In this document: piece by piece, positions 23,381 to 34,126 of the stretch
Position numbering within the stretch: the first letter of the stretch is position 1
How the letters are laid out: each line of letters starts with the position of its first letter
Position numbers and translations under genes: made by a program
Notes under the pieces: generated by a model
What the model saw: only the letters and a program-made list of their open reading frames with translations
Database searches by the model: none
Told to the model about the DNA's origin: nothing
Assembly: GCA_964019695.1 (NCBI GenBank)
Contig: OZ026524.1
Coordinates: forward strand, 62,007,066-62,071,065
Direction of reading: 5' to 3'
Source of the DNA: Loripinus fragilis
Lineage: Eukaryota > Mollusca > Bivalvia > Lucinida > Lucinidae
Length of the DNA stretch: 64,000 bases

Positions 23381-23642
23381 CGCGGATCCAGAAAGCTTTG
23401 TCAGAGTGGGTCCAACTTTGACAGATGAGGGGAGGAAGGATCCAAATACCACTGTAGCGGACCATCATCGGCCCGCCAGCGAAACTCCATTTCAATGATG
23501 AAGGCCCAACATTGAATGCTGGCTTGGTAGCTTTGTGGTTTTCAGGGGATCCGGACCAGTATTGATAAGAAACCCTATATTTGTGCGATTTTTCAAGGGG
23601 GGGGGGGGGGGTGGTCCGGACCGCCTGTCACCTGGATCCGCG
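23381..23642. mobile_element. GGATCC-ended repeat, copy 2
   Basis: The left end 'cgcggatccaga' and right end 'cctggatccgcg' are inverted repeats 262 bp apart. Internal landmarks in order are 'gagtgggtccaactttg', 'ccatcatcggcccgccagcg', 'aacattgaatgctggcttgg', a run of about 15 G, and 'ggtccggacc'. A shorter related fragment is at about 22855-23020 and another at 24290-24445, so four members cluster within 3 kb. Confidence 0.75.
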
Positions 23643-23664
23643 AATGAAAAGCAAGCGAGTATGA

Positions 23665-23808
23665 CCACAGGAGCTTGAAGTTCTATCCTTAAAACGCTTC
23701 TAAACCCTAAAACCGAAAATCTCATAATGTCATTACGTAATGACATTGTGAGCTTTTGGTTTTGAGGCTATAGGGGTAATTTAAGGACAGAACTTCAAGC
23801 TCCTGTGG
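23665..23808. mobile_element. 144-bp foldback element with TATGA TSD
   Basis: The arms 'ccacaggagcttgaagttc' and complement fold onto each other through to a central perfect palindrome around 'gtcattacgtaatgac' (23729-23744). The element is flanked by perfect 5-bp duplications TATGA at 23660-23664 and 23809-23813. It lies 22 bp outside the right end of the GGATCC-ended copy 2. No other copy was recognised. Confidence 0.85.
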
Positions 23809-23883
23809 TATGACGAGGAAATGACACAAGCGCAGATCGCAGCCCAGCCCACGTAAACCCGAGGAAGATACACAGAGTTCAGG

Positions 23884-24123
23884 CCCCGTGGTTATAAAAC
23901 TTCTTTTCATGCTTGAAACTTAAATGAGCACAAAATTTCAACTGTTCATAGAAACTGAAATACCGGCAAATGAAGACGTTTCTTGCTTTAAGTCTCTCAG
24001 ATGGTGTATTTATCATACTGATAAATGTTAAAATGCCAACAATTGTTGGCATTTTAACATTTATGAGCAGGATATTTCGTGCTCAGTCGAGTTGTACATG
24101 TAAAAAGTTTCAAAACCTCGGGG
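23884..24123. mobile_element. MITE with CCCGAGGTTATAAAAC-type ends, copy 2, with 44-bp perfect palindrome
   Basis: The ends 'ccccgtggttataaaac' and 'gtttcaaaacctcgggg' match the family at 21210. In the interior, 24021-24064 is a perfect 44-bp palindrome with 22-bp arms and no loop; the half-site begins 'ataaatgttaaaatgcca'. The palindrome is imperfect in the copies at 44035 and 55410, so this copy may be the best preserved. Confidence 0.8.
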
Positions 24124-24289
24124 CTTGGTAGCCACATGACAAGAACACGATCAACGTAAAATCAACCAGATCTCTCTTCCTCAAATCAAGGACCACACAC
24201 AAACCTTCAATGGGTGCAACTGCAAACACTGAAAAACCGTTAGCAGCCATAGAACAGAGGGCAGCCTAGGCCACCATGGAGGCCATGTG

Positions 24290-24447
24290 CGGATCTAGAG
24301 GGGGGACAGGGGGTCCGGACCCCTGATAAATCACAAAAATATAGGGTTTCTAAGCAATAATGGTGCGGATCCCCTGAAAAATCACAAGGCTACAAAGCCA
24401 GTATTCAATGTTGGGCCAACATCGGCACGCCAGCGAAACGCCATTCA
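24290..24447. repeat. GGATCC-ended repeat, partial copy 3
   Basis: Contains 'tgcggatctagagggggga', 'gggtccggacccc', 'aaatcacaaaaatataggg' and 'cggcacgccagcgaaacgcc', the same order as copies 2 and 4, but lacks the second end. Confidence 0.65.
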
Positions 24448-24454
24448 GGCTTAA

Positions 24455-24948
24455 AGGGGACGGCAACCCTGATGATTACTATGTTTTATATGAAAGATTT
24501 TAATAAACCGTGAATTTTGATACCAGTTTCATCTAAATCGGATGAAAAATGTTGAAGTTGTGGGCGTTTGAATATTTGCAAATGGACTGTAATGGAAGCG
24601 ACCATATCGTCACTCAGCCTAATTAAATATGCGTAATCAAAATAATAGACAAACCAATGGATAATTTGTATTAATCTTTATTGAAACATTTTCCTTATGT
24701 ATAAAGCTGCATATCTGCTGAAACACAGATGATATGATAGTAGTGACAACTAATAATTAAGCAGTTGAAAATAATCTGAAAAGTAATTAAATGTTCAAAA
24801 TGGAGGCTAAATGCTGGCCATATTGAATTCTTAAAATGCCCATAACTCGCCCATTTTTCAACCGATTTTTATTACACTTATATCAAAATTCATGGTTCAT
24901 AGAGTTCTTTCTGATAAAACATACTTATCATTAGGGTTGCTGTCCCCT
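24455..24948. mobile_element. 494-bp TTAA-flanked MITE (AGGGGACGGCAACCCT), Kolobok-like
   Basis: The ends 'aggggacggcaaccctgatg' and 'catta-gggttgctgtcccct' (complement with small changes) lie between TTAA at 24451-24454 and 24949-24952. A longer internal inverted repeat continues inward: 'gaattttgataccagtttc' near 24511 against 'atatcaaaattcatgg' near 24880. TTAA duplication with purine-GG ends fits Kolobok better than piggyBac, whose ends start CCC; this is a family-level inference. Confidence 0.8.
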
Positions 24949-24952
24949 TTAA

Positions 24953-25674
24953 ATACATTTTACTGGCCAAATCTTCTTAATCCTTTTTAAACTGGAACCC
25001 ATATAGACAGTAAACGGACTAGGCTTTATAACCCAAGATGGTATGCCACAGACCGTTGTATTGGGATGTAGGTTAGTTATTTCCAATTTCATTCAACTTT
25101 TCAAAGAACATTATGTATGCAAAGTTTACAGAATATGATCGTACGCCGCGTTATGTGGCGTTTGATCTGGTTCTGCACTGTGTGCCGACATCACATACTA
25201 TGTACGTTACACGTAGGCTTAACATGCGTTAATGTTGTTCATATGACTGAAGCGCCCCTTTCCCACTCTGTGGGTCATTTGTATCTTGCTTTCTTGTCTT
25301 AAAAGCAAGGGAAAATATCCATATTTGCTGATTATGAGGATAATGACAAAATCACTTCAAATAGTCAGTGTCATTAATGGCGTATTGCTCTAAATGCATT
25401 AAGCATCAATTACCGAGAATCGGACTGATTTTAAAAAAAAAACTCTTTGATGTAATAAAAAGCTTCATCAATTTTCATTAGCGGTTCTTGACAATATACA
25501 ATCCGACTATAGGGCATCAATTAACAGACATTTCGCGCAAACGAAATCATAGTGTGTTTGTGGACACGCTTTTATATTACCAAAAGTGTTTTTGAGAAAA
25601 AAGTGCGTACGTAGCGATTTAAATGTTTCAATATTTAGTTATGAAATTGTTTATAGATTGACAAGTTTGTTTAA
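24953..25674. other. Non-coding with one hairpin fragment
   Basis: A hairpin fragment 'gatcgtacgccgcgttatg' at about 25137 resembles the core of the CCCAT piggyBac-like family, followed by 'tctggttctgcactgtgtg'. Nothing else is recognised. Confidence 0.4.
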
Positions 25675-25771
25675 ATAATCTAGTAGTCCTGAGTTTGTAG
25701 CTGAACATGGTTGCTTCTAGGCAAGACTTAGTTTTTTTTGTATAGCTAAACATGGTTGCTTCTAGGAAATA
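25675..25771 (+). repeat. 40-bp satellite, left remnant
   Basis: Two diverged units, 'gtttgtagctgaacatggtt' plus 'gcttctagg', run up to 'gaaata' at 25771. The satellite resumes with 'cttagtgtttgtagctgaac' at 34129 on the far side of the 8.36-kb element. The joined sequence 'gaaatacttagtg' is the normal unit junction, showing that a single array was interrupted. Confidence 0.75.
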
Positions 25772-27117
25772 CGAGGGGCATTTGGAAAGTTCTTAGCATA
25801 GTCTTTTATCTCAGTAACCGATTTACAAACCGTATCGTGTTTGGTATCATTTTAAAGACCTATCTGTCCTCTATTTTATGGCACAAATTTCATGAGGATA
25901 TTATAATCACAGTCGTATACGTGATATCGTGTAGAATTTTTTGGCTGCAGTATAGATTTTCAAAGATGGCGGACGTGGAAGACAGCAAATCATAAGTACA
26001 CTTTCGATTACAGAATATAGCCTGTTTATTCATTCCCAGCGGCCAGTCATAGACGCTAACATGCTAAGAAAAAACTGAATTTTATGATTTTCCTATTCTC
26101 TTTGCACAGTTTGCCATGATCTGTTAAGCAAGAATTTGGCAGAGAGAAATGAGTGACTTGCAGAAAGTTGAAACGAAGTGGAGACCAAAGCGGTTTTCTT
26201 GTTATTTTGTCTTTTTAACAGCAAATATTGCGATTATTTTACTAAATACCATAAGTACAGCCCTTGAAACTCACCCTCTAGTCCTGAAAACCCAGAGAAA
26301 CTGTCTTGGATGATGATATGCGAGATTTAAAGTATCGGCCTTGAAATCGCGTAGACCATGGCTCTTTTCCGTGGTGTATCGTGTAGACAAAAGCAGTTTT
26401 TGTGAATAATGCGACAGTGTAGACACGGGTTATGGATACCGTGTAGACACAGGTTATGGATACTGTGTATGTCTATAAAACTGACAATCATCATCAAGAA
26501 GCATTTTGTCTAATTTAAATGAAAGCAACCCATTGTTTTTAGAAAGCCAATATTGTGAGTCTTGGTGGATTCAAACCCCAAAAGACTCGGTTACCTCGAA
26601 TACTGATCTGAGCCTTCCCTGCACGCATATTCCATTTGAGCTTACACACCTTAACCATAAGCCTAATATGAATATAAACTAATAGCTGGATTTTGACCAA
26701 ACTTTAGAGTAACCATTCTTCATGTATAGAACGTCTCATTTTTGAAAGAGTACCACAACACAGGTCGGTATGAAGAGATAAGAAAACACTGATAAATGAA
26801 TTTTAACACACAAGGTACACTGGCTTATATCAATACATAGTTTTGGATCTCAAAAACAAAGTTGTAGACCACAAATGTAATTGTTAACCACAATATGTAT
26901 TTTTTATGATCAACAACGTAGATTTTGGCAATCAGAAACGGTGGTGGACAGACCATAGTATTACTAATGAAAAAGGTCAATAAGCAATGCTTATAAGATA
27001 CCCCCCCCCCCGCACAGTAAGAGACAGTGAATAAACTTGGCAAGTTATAGTTCAAACCAGCAGACCTTAATTTTGAAACGAAGATTTCAGTAGAATCTGT
27101 GCAAAAAAAAAAAAAAA

Positions 27118-27612
27118 CTCCGTCATGCGTATGTTCAATGTGTCTACATTGTATTGGAAAAGTATCAAATTGTTCCATCAAAAGCTGTAGTAGGAGTTGA
27201 TCGGCCCATGAAGGCACTATCTATGCATATACAAAAGCCTTATTCGGGAAAAATTGTCTAAGTTCTCACTGCTGTCATTTCGTCAAAAAATATTTTGCCT
27301 GAACCAAACTCCTTCATGCATATGCTCAATGTGTCTACAATGTATAGGCAAAGTATCAAATTGCTCCATCAAAAGCTGTGGTAGGAGTTAATTGGCCCAT
27401 GAAGGCATCATCTATGCATATACAAAAGCCCTTTTAGGGAAAACTTGTCTAAGTTCTCACAGCTGTCATTTTGTCAAAAAATATTTTTTCTGAACCAAAC
27501 TCCTTCATGCATATCTTCAATGTGCAATGTGTATACATTGTATAGGCAAAGTATCAAATCGTTCCATCAAAACCTGTGGTAGGAGTTGATCGGCCTGTGT
27601 ATGGCCTTTAAT
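27118..27612 (+). repeat. 191-bp tandem repeat, 2.6 copies
   Basis: Units start at 27118, 27309 and 27500, exactly 191 bp apart, each opening with 'ctccttcatgcatatg'-like sequence and containing 'gtatcaaattgctccatc' and 'gtaggagttgatcggccc'. The third is cut after 'ggagttgatcggcc'. The 130-codon minus-strand frame overlapping the first unit is not a gene. Confidence 0.85.
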
Positions 27613-27639
27613 AGCATAAGCATAAAACCCTATATAAAA

Positions 27640-27890
27640 AAGCCATTAAGAACTACAAAGGGAAATAACTCTAATAGAATTGGCCCCTAGCCCTTACCTT
27701 TTTTGTCTAAAGTATTTGTCTTGCATATATGAACATGTTTGCAAGGTCTGATGAAAATCTAGCAATGACTCTTTAAGATATTAAGAAAACAAAACGTTAC
27801 GGACGGACGCACACAGGGACGCACGCATGGACAACGTGAAAACAGTATACCCACCACAAACAAAGTTTGCGGGGGGGGGGGGGGGTATAA
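27640..27890. repeat. Mollusc-style repeat words and (GGACGGACGCAC) tail
   Basis: Contains 'acaaagggaaataactct' (27655), then 'ttacggacggacgcacaca' with several GGAC/GCAC steps, then a run of about 15 G. I recall this combination from many bivalve introns and intergenic regions, possibly a retroelement 3' end; the identity was not checked. Confidence 0.4.
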
Positions 27891-28079
27891 TAATAACTCT
27901 ATGTGAGCTAGTATATACTCTGTTGATAACCTTTGCAAGCGGTTTGGACAAAATAGGGTCCAACAAAATATTAGTCTTATTTGTCCTAATCTGAATTTAA
28001 AACAATTATTCTTTGATGCTTTACTTGACCTTTGGAGAAAAGGGAATGATTGGAGGATAGCAAATAAAACGATAAGTCA

Positions 28080-29300
28080 TAGATGATTCTATATACTAAA
28101 TGGTAACATACCATTAGGTGATTCTACATACAGAATATCAAGGTTTTATGCCTTCCAGGTTTTAAACAAACAATGTTTGTCATTTCTCCAAATAAAACTG
28201 AACATGTGTTTAGAAGTCTTACCCCTAGGGTGCGTTTATTTTGCCGGATGGTTATTATGTTTGTTTTTGTTTGATTTGAATCTTTTCGTTCCATCAACAA
28301 TCTTTCAGTTATAAAGGGACGGGTCTTCTTGGGTTGAACCAGTACTAAGCTAGGATTAATGTTCTTGCTCAAGGACACAACGCAGTGATGCCGGTGAGAC
28401 TCGAACCTGCGGCCCCTCGGTATCGAGTCAAGCACTCTACCACTGAGCCACTGCGCTCCCTAGGATGGTTATTATGCTACAACTACACAATGCAGACTAA
28501 CCCATTGCACCCTAAGAAAACCACATGATATTAATGATAAGAATACTTTAAGTAGAGTAAAAAAACCTAGTAGCGATCCACTTAGTGATTTTGCATACCT
28601 AATACCAAGGCTGTAAGGCATGTTATTTTCAGACAGGAAGAAACTTTAAAAGTTCTCTCCAAATAAAACTATATAAAATATGTGACCCCTGATGTGTACC
28701 TGTAGCCTAAGGGTCATAATATTAACAAACTTGATAAAGTACCACTACGTGATGCTACATACATGTACCTAATATAAAGATTCTATGTCTAACAGTTTGA
28801 GTCAAGATACTTTTTTATGTTTTGACTACATTAACCTGTGTTAAGCATGTGATCCAAGGACGGGGCTATTTTTGAACCAGACAGCATTTAATAAACTTGG
28901 TAAAGGTCTACTAGATGATAATACATATCAAATATCAAGGCTCTTTGCATGTAGCGGTCCAGATAAACGCCAATGTAAAGATTGTTGGGTGCCGCCTCTT
29001 TGTTCACAGGGCAATAATTTCAATAACTTGTTAGAGTTCCACGGGAAGATGCAATATATCAAATATTAAAGATCTAGATCTTGAGCTTTCAGACAAACTA
29101 TGTGTTTATGTTTCCCTATAATCCTATATAAGCCTATGTAGAGCACATGACCTCTTAGATTGGGCCGATTTTTGTCACGTATCCACAAATTGAACAAACA
29201 TTGCAGAGGTACACTAGGTAATGCTGGATGCCCAAATATAAGAGCTATCTAGGTATTTTATTTTTAAATATTCCTTTAAATCCTATGTGACCTTAACAGG
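28080..29300 (+). repeat. Degenerate ~200-bp tandem repeat units
   Basis: Similar phrases recur in order: 'aacttggtaaaggt', 'aggtgatgctacatac', 'aatatcaaggctct', 'tttcagacaagaag', 'ctccaaataaaactatat' and 'atgtgacccct', with starts near 28090, 28590, 28730, 28890 and 29190. The units are strongly diverged. One is interrupted by the SINE at 28260. I associate this repeat with bivalve genomes (recollection). Confidence 0.55.
28260..28462 (-). mobile_element. tRNA-derived SINE 1 with 14-bp TSD
   Basis: On the minus strand it opens with a tRNA-like head (28462 down to about 28385) carrying an A box 'tggctcagtggtagagtgc' and a B box 'ggttcgagtctc'. A body follows that is shared with SINE 3, ending in 'tttgatggaacg'-like sequence and an A/C-rich tail. 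It is flanked by perfect 14-bp duplications GGATGGTTATTATG at 28246-28259 and 28463-28476, proving retroposition. It is inserted within the degenerate 200-bp repeats and hence inside both larger elements, making it one of the youngest events here. Confidence 0.93.
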
Positions 29301-30289
29301 CAGCTGACTGTAGCCAGACAGACAGCTTATGAAGGGACCATATAATGATCATTTAAGTCAAGTTTGGTCAAAATCCAGCCGATAGTTTATGTTTATTTTC
29401 AGCAAATGGCTAAGGTATGTAAGCTAAAATGGAACTTGCATGCAGCGAAAACTCAGATCAGTATGAGAGGTAACCAAGTCTATTAAGGTTTGCACCTGCC
29501 AAGTCTGACGAATACAATGAGTAGCTTAAATCAGACAAAATGCTTCATGACAATGGCCAGTTTTATGGATCCACACGGTATCCTAAAACTGTGTCTACAC
29601 TGTCGCATAATTCACAAAAACTGCTTGTGTCTACACGATACACCACCGAAAACAGCCATGGTCTACACGATATCAAGGTCGATATTTGGAAACTCGCATA
29701 TCATCATCAAAGACGGTTCTTCTAGTCTTTCAGGACTAGAGGGTGAGTTTCAAGGTCTGGGCTATTGGTATATAGTAAAAGAATCGCGATATTTGCTGTA
29801 AAACGGACAAAATGACAGAAAAATCGGTTGGATCTCCGCTTCATTTCCACTTCCTGTAAGTCACTCACTTCTCTCTGTCAAATTCTTGCTTTACAGATCA
29901 AACTACGCAAAGAGAATAGAAAAATCATAAAATCCAAATTTTCCTTAGCGTGTTAGCGTCTATGACTGGCCGCTGGGTGTAAATAAACAGGCCATATTTT
30001 GCAAATGAAAGTGTACTCACGATTTGCTGTCTCTCACGTCCGCCATCTTTGAAAATCTATACTGCAGCCAAAAAATTCTACACGATATCACGTATACGAC
30101 TGTGAAAATGCAGACACGAAAATTATTATTGTGAACTAGAAAAGAGCCCACGCAAGCGCGGAAATATTTCATGATTGTCAATTTACCTTTATTTTGCATT
30201 TAAAAAAGCTGAAACTTGTATCCCCCTTTCATGTGTGTTAATTTTTCACAGCTTTATGAAATCTGAAACTTGTATTGGCGATTCTAGTC

Positions 30290-30605
30290 GCCGAAATGAC
30301 CATGGGCCCAAATAGGTATGGGCCGAAATGACCCGAAACCGGCGAGTTTTAATTTTTTTTACAAAAGCTGATACTTGTAAACATGATTATGCTTATATCT
30401 TCTCATCTTGAAAATCACTAAAAATCTTCAGCGAGGTGACTTTTACTATATTTGTTTTCCTCCAAACAATGCCAAAAATCGCTCAAATCCAGGTTCTTAT
30501 TTCTGAACAATGCACTTTTTTAAACAGATTTTATTGATAGCGTCATTGAAACTTAGGATTATTGAGCGTGAGTCAGAGAAAGGTGTCTTGAACTTTCATA
30601 ACTCT
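30290..30605 (+). repeat. Direct repeat, copy 1 (gccgaaatgaccatgggcc)
   Basis: This aligns with 32251-32530 in the same orientation: 'gccgaaatgaccatgggc', 'aaaagctgatacttgtaaa', 'cttcagcgaggtgac' and 'ggattattgagcgtg' recur in order. The two copies lie about 1.96 kb apart inside the 8.36-kb element and have diverged substantially. Confidence 0.7.
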
Positions 30606-30959
30606 AGTTGCCATCAATGGTAGTAATTAACTATTTTATAGAAGTTCTGTTTGTTTTGTTACTGTTTTGTGAGTCCCCCCCCCCCCCCAAAAGTCTGTAC
30701 TTGTTTAAAGCTAGTGTCAATTTAAGTTTATACTAAGGTCTGCTGATTATTATAGTTTAGTGTTGTGTTGGTTACTGGTACTGTCCAAAAATAGGGACAA
30801 TGTCGGAAAAATTAGTCTGCAATTTTTTAAGTGGTAGCTGCCCAAACCAATAAATGAGTGGTTTTCACACTCAAAATGCAAAGAAATACAATATTTAAGG
30901 AAATTTTTGTATACCAAATTATCTTCTTCAAAGGCAAACCTGGAAATGTCGTTACTTTT

Positions 30960-31106
30960 CGTGGTTAAAAAACAAACTTTTTCTCCTTATTTTTCTTCCA
31001 ACTTCTGATTGGGAATTTTACTGTGCCAATTGGGAAAAAGGAGGTGTTTCGCCTTTGGGAGTGGGGCCGAATTTCGCCCCCCAAAATGGCCTGAAAAGGA
31101 ACACTG
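30960..31106 (-). repeat. Relative of the CAGGGCCTTTTC MITE
   Basis: In reverse complement, 'ggggcgaaattcggcccc' followed by 'aattggcacagtaaaattc' parallels the left part of the MITE at 8306. The outer end reads CAGTGTTCCTTTTCAGGCC. The other end was not located. Confidence 0.45.
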
Positions 31107-31116
31107 ATGCCGAAAT

Positions 31117-31320
31117 GGTTTGGATTGATTGGTGTTTTACGTCCCGGTAAACAATTTTTCAGTCATGTTGAGACGGAGCCACTTCTTCCTGGGTATTATT
31201 AGTACTTTGGGAAGGTGAAAGTGCCTTTCTCAAGGACACTACACAGCGGTCGTGGGGTTCGAACTCGGGGCCTCTAGGTCCCGAGTCTGACGCTCTACCA
31301 CTGAGCCACCGCGCCTCCAT
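31117..31320 (-). mobile_element. tRNA-derived SINE 2 with 10-bp TSD
   Basis: On the minus strand a tRNA-like head (31320 to about 31250) has an A box 'tggctcagtggtagagcg' and a B box 'agttcgaacccc'. The body ends in 'gggacgtaaaacaccaatc'. Perfect 10-bp duplications ATGCCGAAAT lie at 31107-31116 and 31321-31330. The body differs from SINE 1 and 3, but the 'gggacgtaaa' tail is shared with SINEs 3 and 4, suggesting the same LINE machinery. Confidence 0.92.
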
Positions 31321-31399
31321 ATGCCGAAATACACTTCCCTTTTTACGACCATTGTAGGCGAAACGGAGCGGTCTGGGGCGAAGTATTTCGCCGATTTGC

Positions 31400-32010
31400 C
31401 CTCAAACTGGAACCCTGCTTGTACCTGAAAGCTAACATATAAAATTTGGGTTTGATTGGCCCATCAATTTCCGAGAAAAGCCAGTTTTAATTTTCATATA
31501 CGTAAATGACCTTTAGCCAAGGTCAAGAAATGACCTCGGCCTTCAATACTCACAATTCTTCATTATTTCAGTTGGTTTCAGGTCAGAGGCTGAAATATTT
31601 GTGAAAAAATCAACAGCTTTCACTTTTTCCTGTAGAAAAGCCTAAGTTAACAAATTTGACCTTGTTGTAAAATTGGTCAAGGTCAACCGTAGGTCATCAT
31701 TTGAACAAAGTATGATGGGCAGAGTCACCACTGCTACATACCAAGTTTCGTGGAAATTGGTTCACCGGTTCCGGGGAAGAAGATTTTTGAAGGGTTTTTA
31801 CCATATATGGGCGTGGCGGCCATCTTGGTCATGTGACCCAGATGCAACAAACAAACTTTCGTTCCCCCTACCCAAAGAGGCTCCACATAAAATTTGTCTT
31901 TGATTGGTCAAATGGTTTCCGAGAAGAAGATGTTTGAAATTGTTGACGACAACGGACCATGGGCATCCTACCTATAAGCTGACATATGCTGCTAAGGTGA
32001 GCTAAAAACA
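31400..32010 (+). repeat. Degenerate mollusc-style repeat ('ccaagtttcgtggaaattgg')
   Basis: Phrases 'taccaagtttcgtggaaatt', 'gtttccgagaagaagatg' and 'aaggtgagctaaaaac' recur in diverged form (31430-31490, 31738-31800, 31885-32007). They resemble abundant mollusc non-coding repeats (recollection). A 76-codon open frame in this stretch is incidental. Confidence 0.45.
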
Positions 32011-32250
32011 AATTCAACCTCAAGCCCTCACCAGTAGCTTGCACCTGACCGTTCTAAGGTGGTGATTTTGGTGTAGTTCTTACTTCGTTATTTGCATACC
32101 TGTCAACTTTTTGAAATCTTAAAGAGTGAGATTGCGCGCGACGCCCTTAAAATGGTTATTTTCTGCTCGCATTTACCGCGCGGACCAATTTTACCAAATT
32201 TTTTAGGAGTGAGATTTATTTTTTTCTAAGAACCAAAAAGGGATTATTGG

Positions 32251-32530
32251 GCCGAAATGACCATGGGCCGAAATGACCCGGAACCGACGATTTTTTTTTT
32301 ATTTTCTTTTTACAAAAGCTGATACTTGTAAATGCGGTTATGTTTATTTCTTCTCGTCAAGAAAATCACAGAAAAACTTCAGCGAGGCGCCTTTTACTAA
32401 TAATATTTGATAGCGTCATTGCCTACCGTGATATAAGTGGTACGACCAAGCCAATCGATGTAAACAGTACATTATGCGCAGCGACCTTGACACTTAGGAT
32501 TATTAAGCGCGTGTCGAAGAAAGGTGTGAT
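32251..32530 (+). repeat. Direct repeat, copy 2
   Basis: This is the partner of 30290-30605, with 'gccgaaatgaccatgggcc' at the start and 'ggattattaagcgcgtg' at the end. Confidence 0.7.
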
Positions 32531-34126
32531 GATTACCGCGACTAATAATCAGTTTTGATAAGGGATTATTTAAAATTACAGCCATATCTTTTTTTCTTTG
32601 GCGAGTTTGGCGGCGTTTTCCCCATTGTTGTTTATAATATGGCCGACTTGACACAGCATAATACACATATACATATGACATATACACAAAAATTCGGAAC
32701 GCTTTGGTCATCTCCATTCAGTTTGTATTGGAAACCCAATCGATCTAAAAATAGTGACGCGTGACCATGAACGTGACATACACTAAATATAGAAACATTC
32801 GCCAGAGGGCGCAGTTCTTTTAGAAAACACACTTAATTCCAAAATTCTCTAAATCTATGCTAAATGAAAACTCATCCTAACCGAGATTATCAATGAAAGC
32901 AATATCTTAAAGTAACAGTAAAGAAATCAAGCATGAAAATGACCTCGATTTTTCAGTTTATGCGGTAATTCGTTTATTTAGTATTATAGATACATGTACT
33001 GTTTGTATACTGAAAAACGCAAATTTTCAGTGGAAAATATGACATTTTACCTTTTGAAAAGTGTGCAGTTCATGAAATTAGCTACTTTGTACCATTTGGT
33101 AGGCCACAATCTGGTACAGTTATTATACAATTGATGACCGAGTTGGATGTTTCTAATAACTAAATACCGGAGCAGCAATACCAAAACCGTCTAGAAAGCA
33201 AAGCACTGCGCTATTTTTTTTTTCGACTAAAAATCGCATGTCACAATGCACATATTTTGAAAATATATAACCGACAGTAGTTTAAAAATGCCTTGCGTTG
33301 GTATTTTTGTCAAGTACACTTTATGCGCTTTGTATTGAAACCAAAATAAATTTTGTAAACCAGAACAAAGGGAAGATAACTCTTATAATCTTACCATGGG
33401 GTAGAGTAAGTTTAGCTATGAGCTGACGTTCTGGTTCATTTTAATTAAAAAACAGGAAAACAAAAAAAATAAAAATACATTGAGAGTAGAAATCAATCAA
33501 TTGTGTGATATTTAATGCGATACCATGAGAAGTTCTTATACAATCAACAAAATGTGAGAGGTTAAGTTACCCCACCTACTTTTTGAAAAGTAGGGGTAGT
33601 GTTGTTAGGAATAATTTTCTTGAATACAGAAATGATTTTTATGTATTGTTCGCTACAAATAAAGCAAAACATAGACTCAATTTGCATTTTTCGTGCTCCT
33701 GTAGTGACACAATTTATAATAAAAGTATAAAGAAAAATCGAAAAAAGTCCCATTTTTAAAAAATTACCATTTCTCTATTAGTCAATATTTCCAGAATGTA
33801 AAGGTGGCAGTCGTGCAAGCAGTGATCGCATAATATAATTCAATAAGTTGGCACCAAATCGTTAATTTGCCAAATCAAGATCGCAAATAAGATCCCAAAT
33901 TTTCCTTCGCTTTTTTCTAAGTATTTTGCTTAAAATTTCCGCAAGTATATAAACCCCTATTCATTTTGAGCATGCGCTGCACGTGCACGCCAAGTCCTTT
34001 TTCGACAAAAATTAAACCATCAAGTAACCGTTGAATTCTAGTTTCCAAAATGTATAATTTGATAGCATTTTATCAACGCGTTGTGGAGTTATGATGCCAT
34101 GCTAAGAACTTTCCAAATGACCCTCG
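32531..34126. other. Non-coding right portion of the 8.36-kb element
   Basis: No coding remnant is visible. It contains a small hairpin, 'cctactttttgaaaagtagg', at about 33576 and 'acaaagggaagataactct' at 33365. Confidence 0.45.

Larger units (their letters stand above)
25908..30104. mobile_element. 4.2-kb CAC-ended foldback element with ~800-bp arms
   Basis: The left arm (25908 to about 26715) and right arm (about 29345-30104) are inverted copies. Outer ends 'cacagtcgtatacgtgatat' and the complement match exactly, and inner matches include 'tttcaaagatggcgga' against 'tccgccatctttgaaa' and 'ggtcaaaatccagc' against 'gctggattttgacc'. Flanks 'ataat' (25903-25907) and 'aaaat' (30105-30109) are a possible 5-bp duplication with one change. 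The 2.6-kb loop holds the 191-bp tandem repeat, degenerate molluscan-type repeats and a SINE. No transposase is seen. The CAC ends recall the element at 9062. Confidence 0.8.
25772..34126. mobile_element. 8.36-kb element with mariner-type ends inside the 40-bp satellite
   Basis: The left end 'cgaggggcatttggaaagtt' and the right end, read inverted, 'cgagggtcatttggaaagtt' continue to about 28 bp of inverted repeat with one mismatch. TA is present on both sides (25770-25771 and 34127-34128), the Tc1/mariner target duplication, and removing the insert restores a normal 40-bp satellite unit. The length is far beyond a normal mariner (about 1.3 kb). Much of it is later insertions: a foldback element at 25908-30104 with a SINE inside it, and a second SINE at 31117-31320. 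I see no transposase remnant, so it is either a non-autonomous element swollen by insertions or two mariner ends that mobilised unrelated DNA. Confidence 0.8.

Noticed and set aside
26825..27217. 130-codon minus-strand frame
   Set aside because: It overlaps the 191-bp tandem repeat; the frame is not kept in the other units.
28385..28462. Functional tRNA gene
   Set aside because: The A and B boxes are intact, but acceptor pairing is poor and the segment is the head of a SINE with target duplications. The same applies at 31250, 56385 and 59935.
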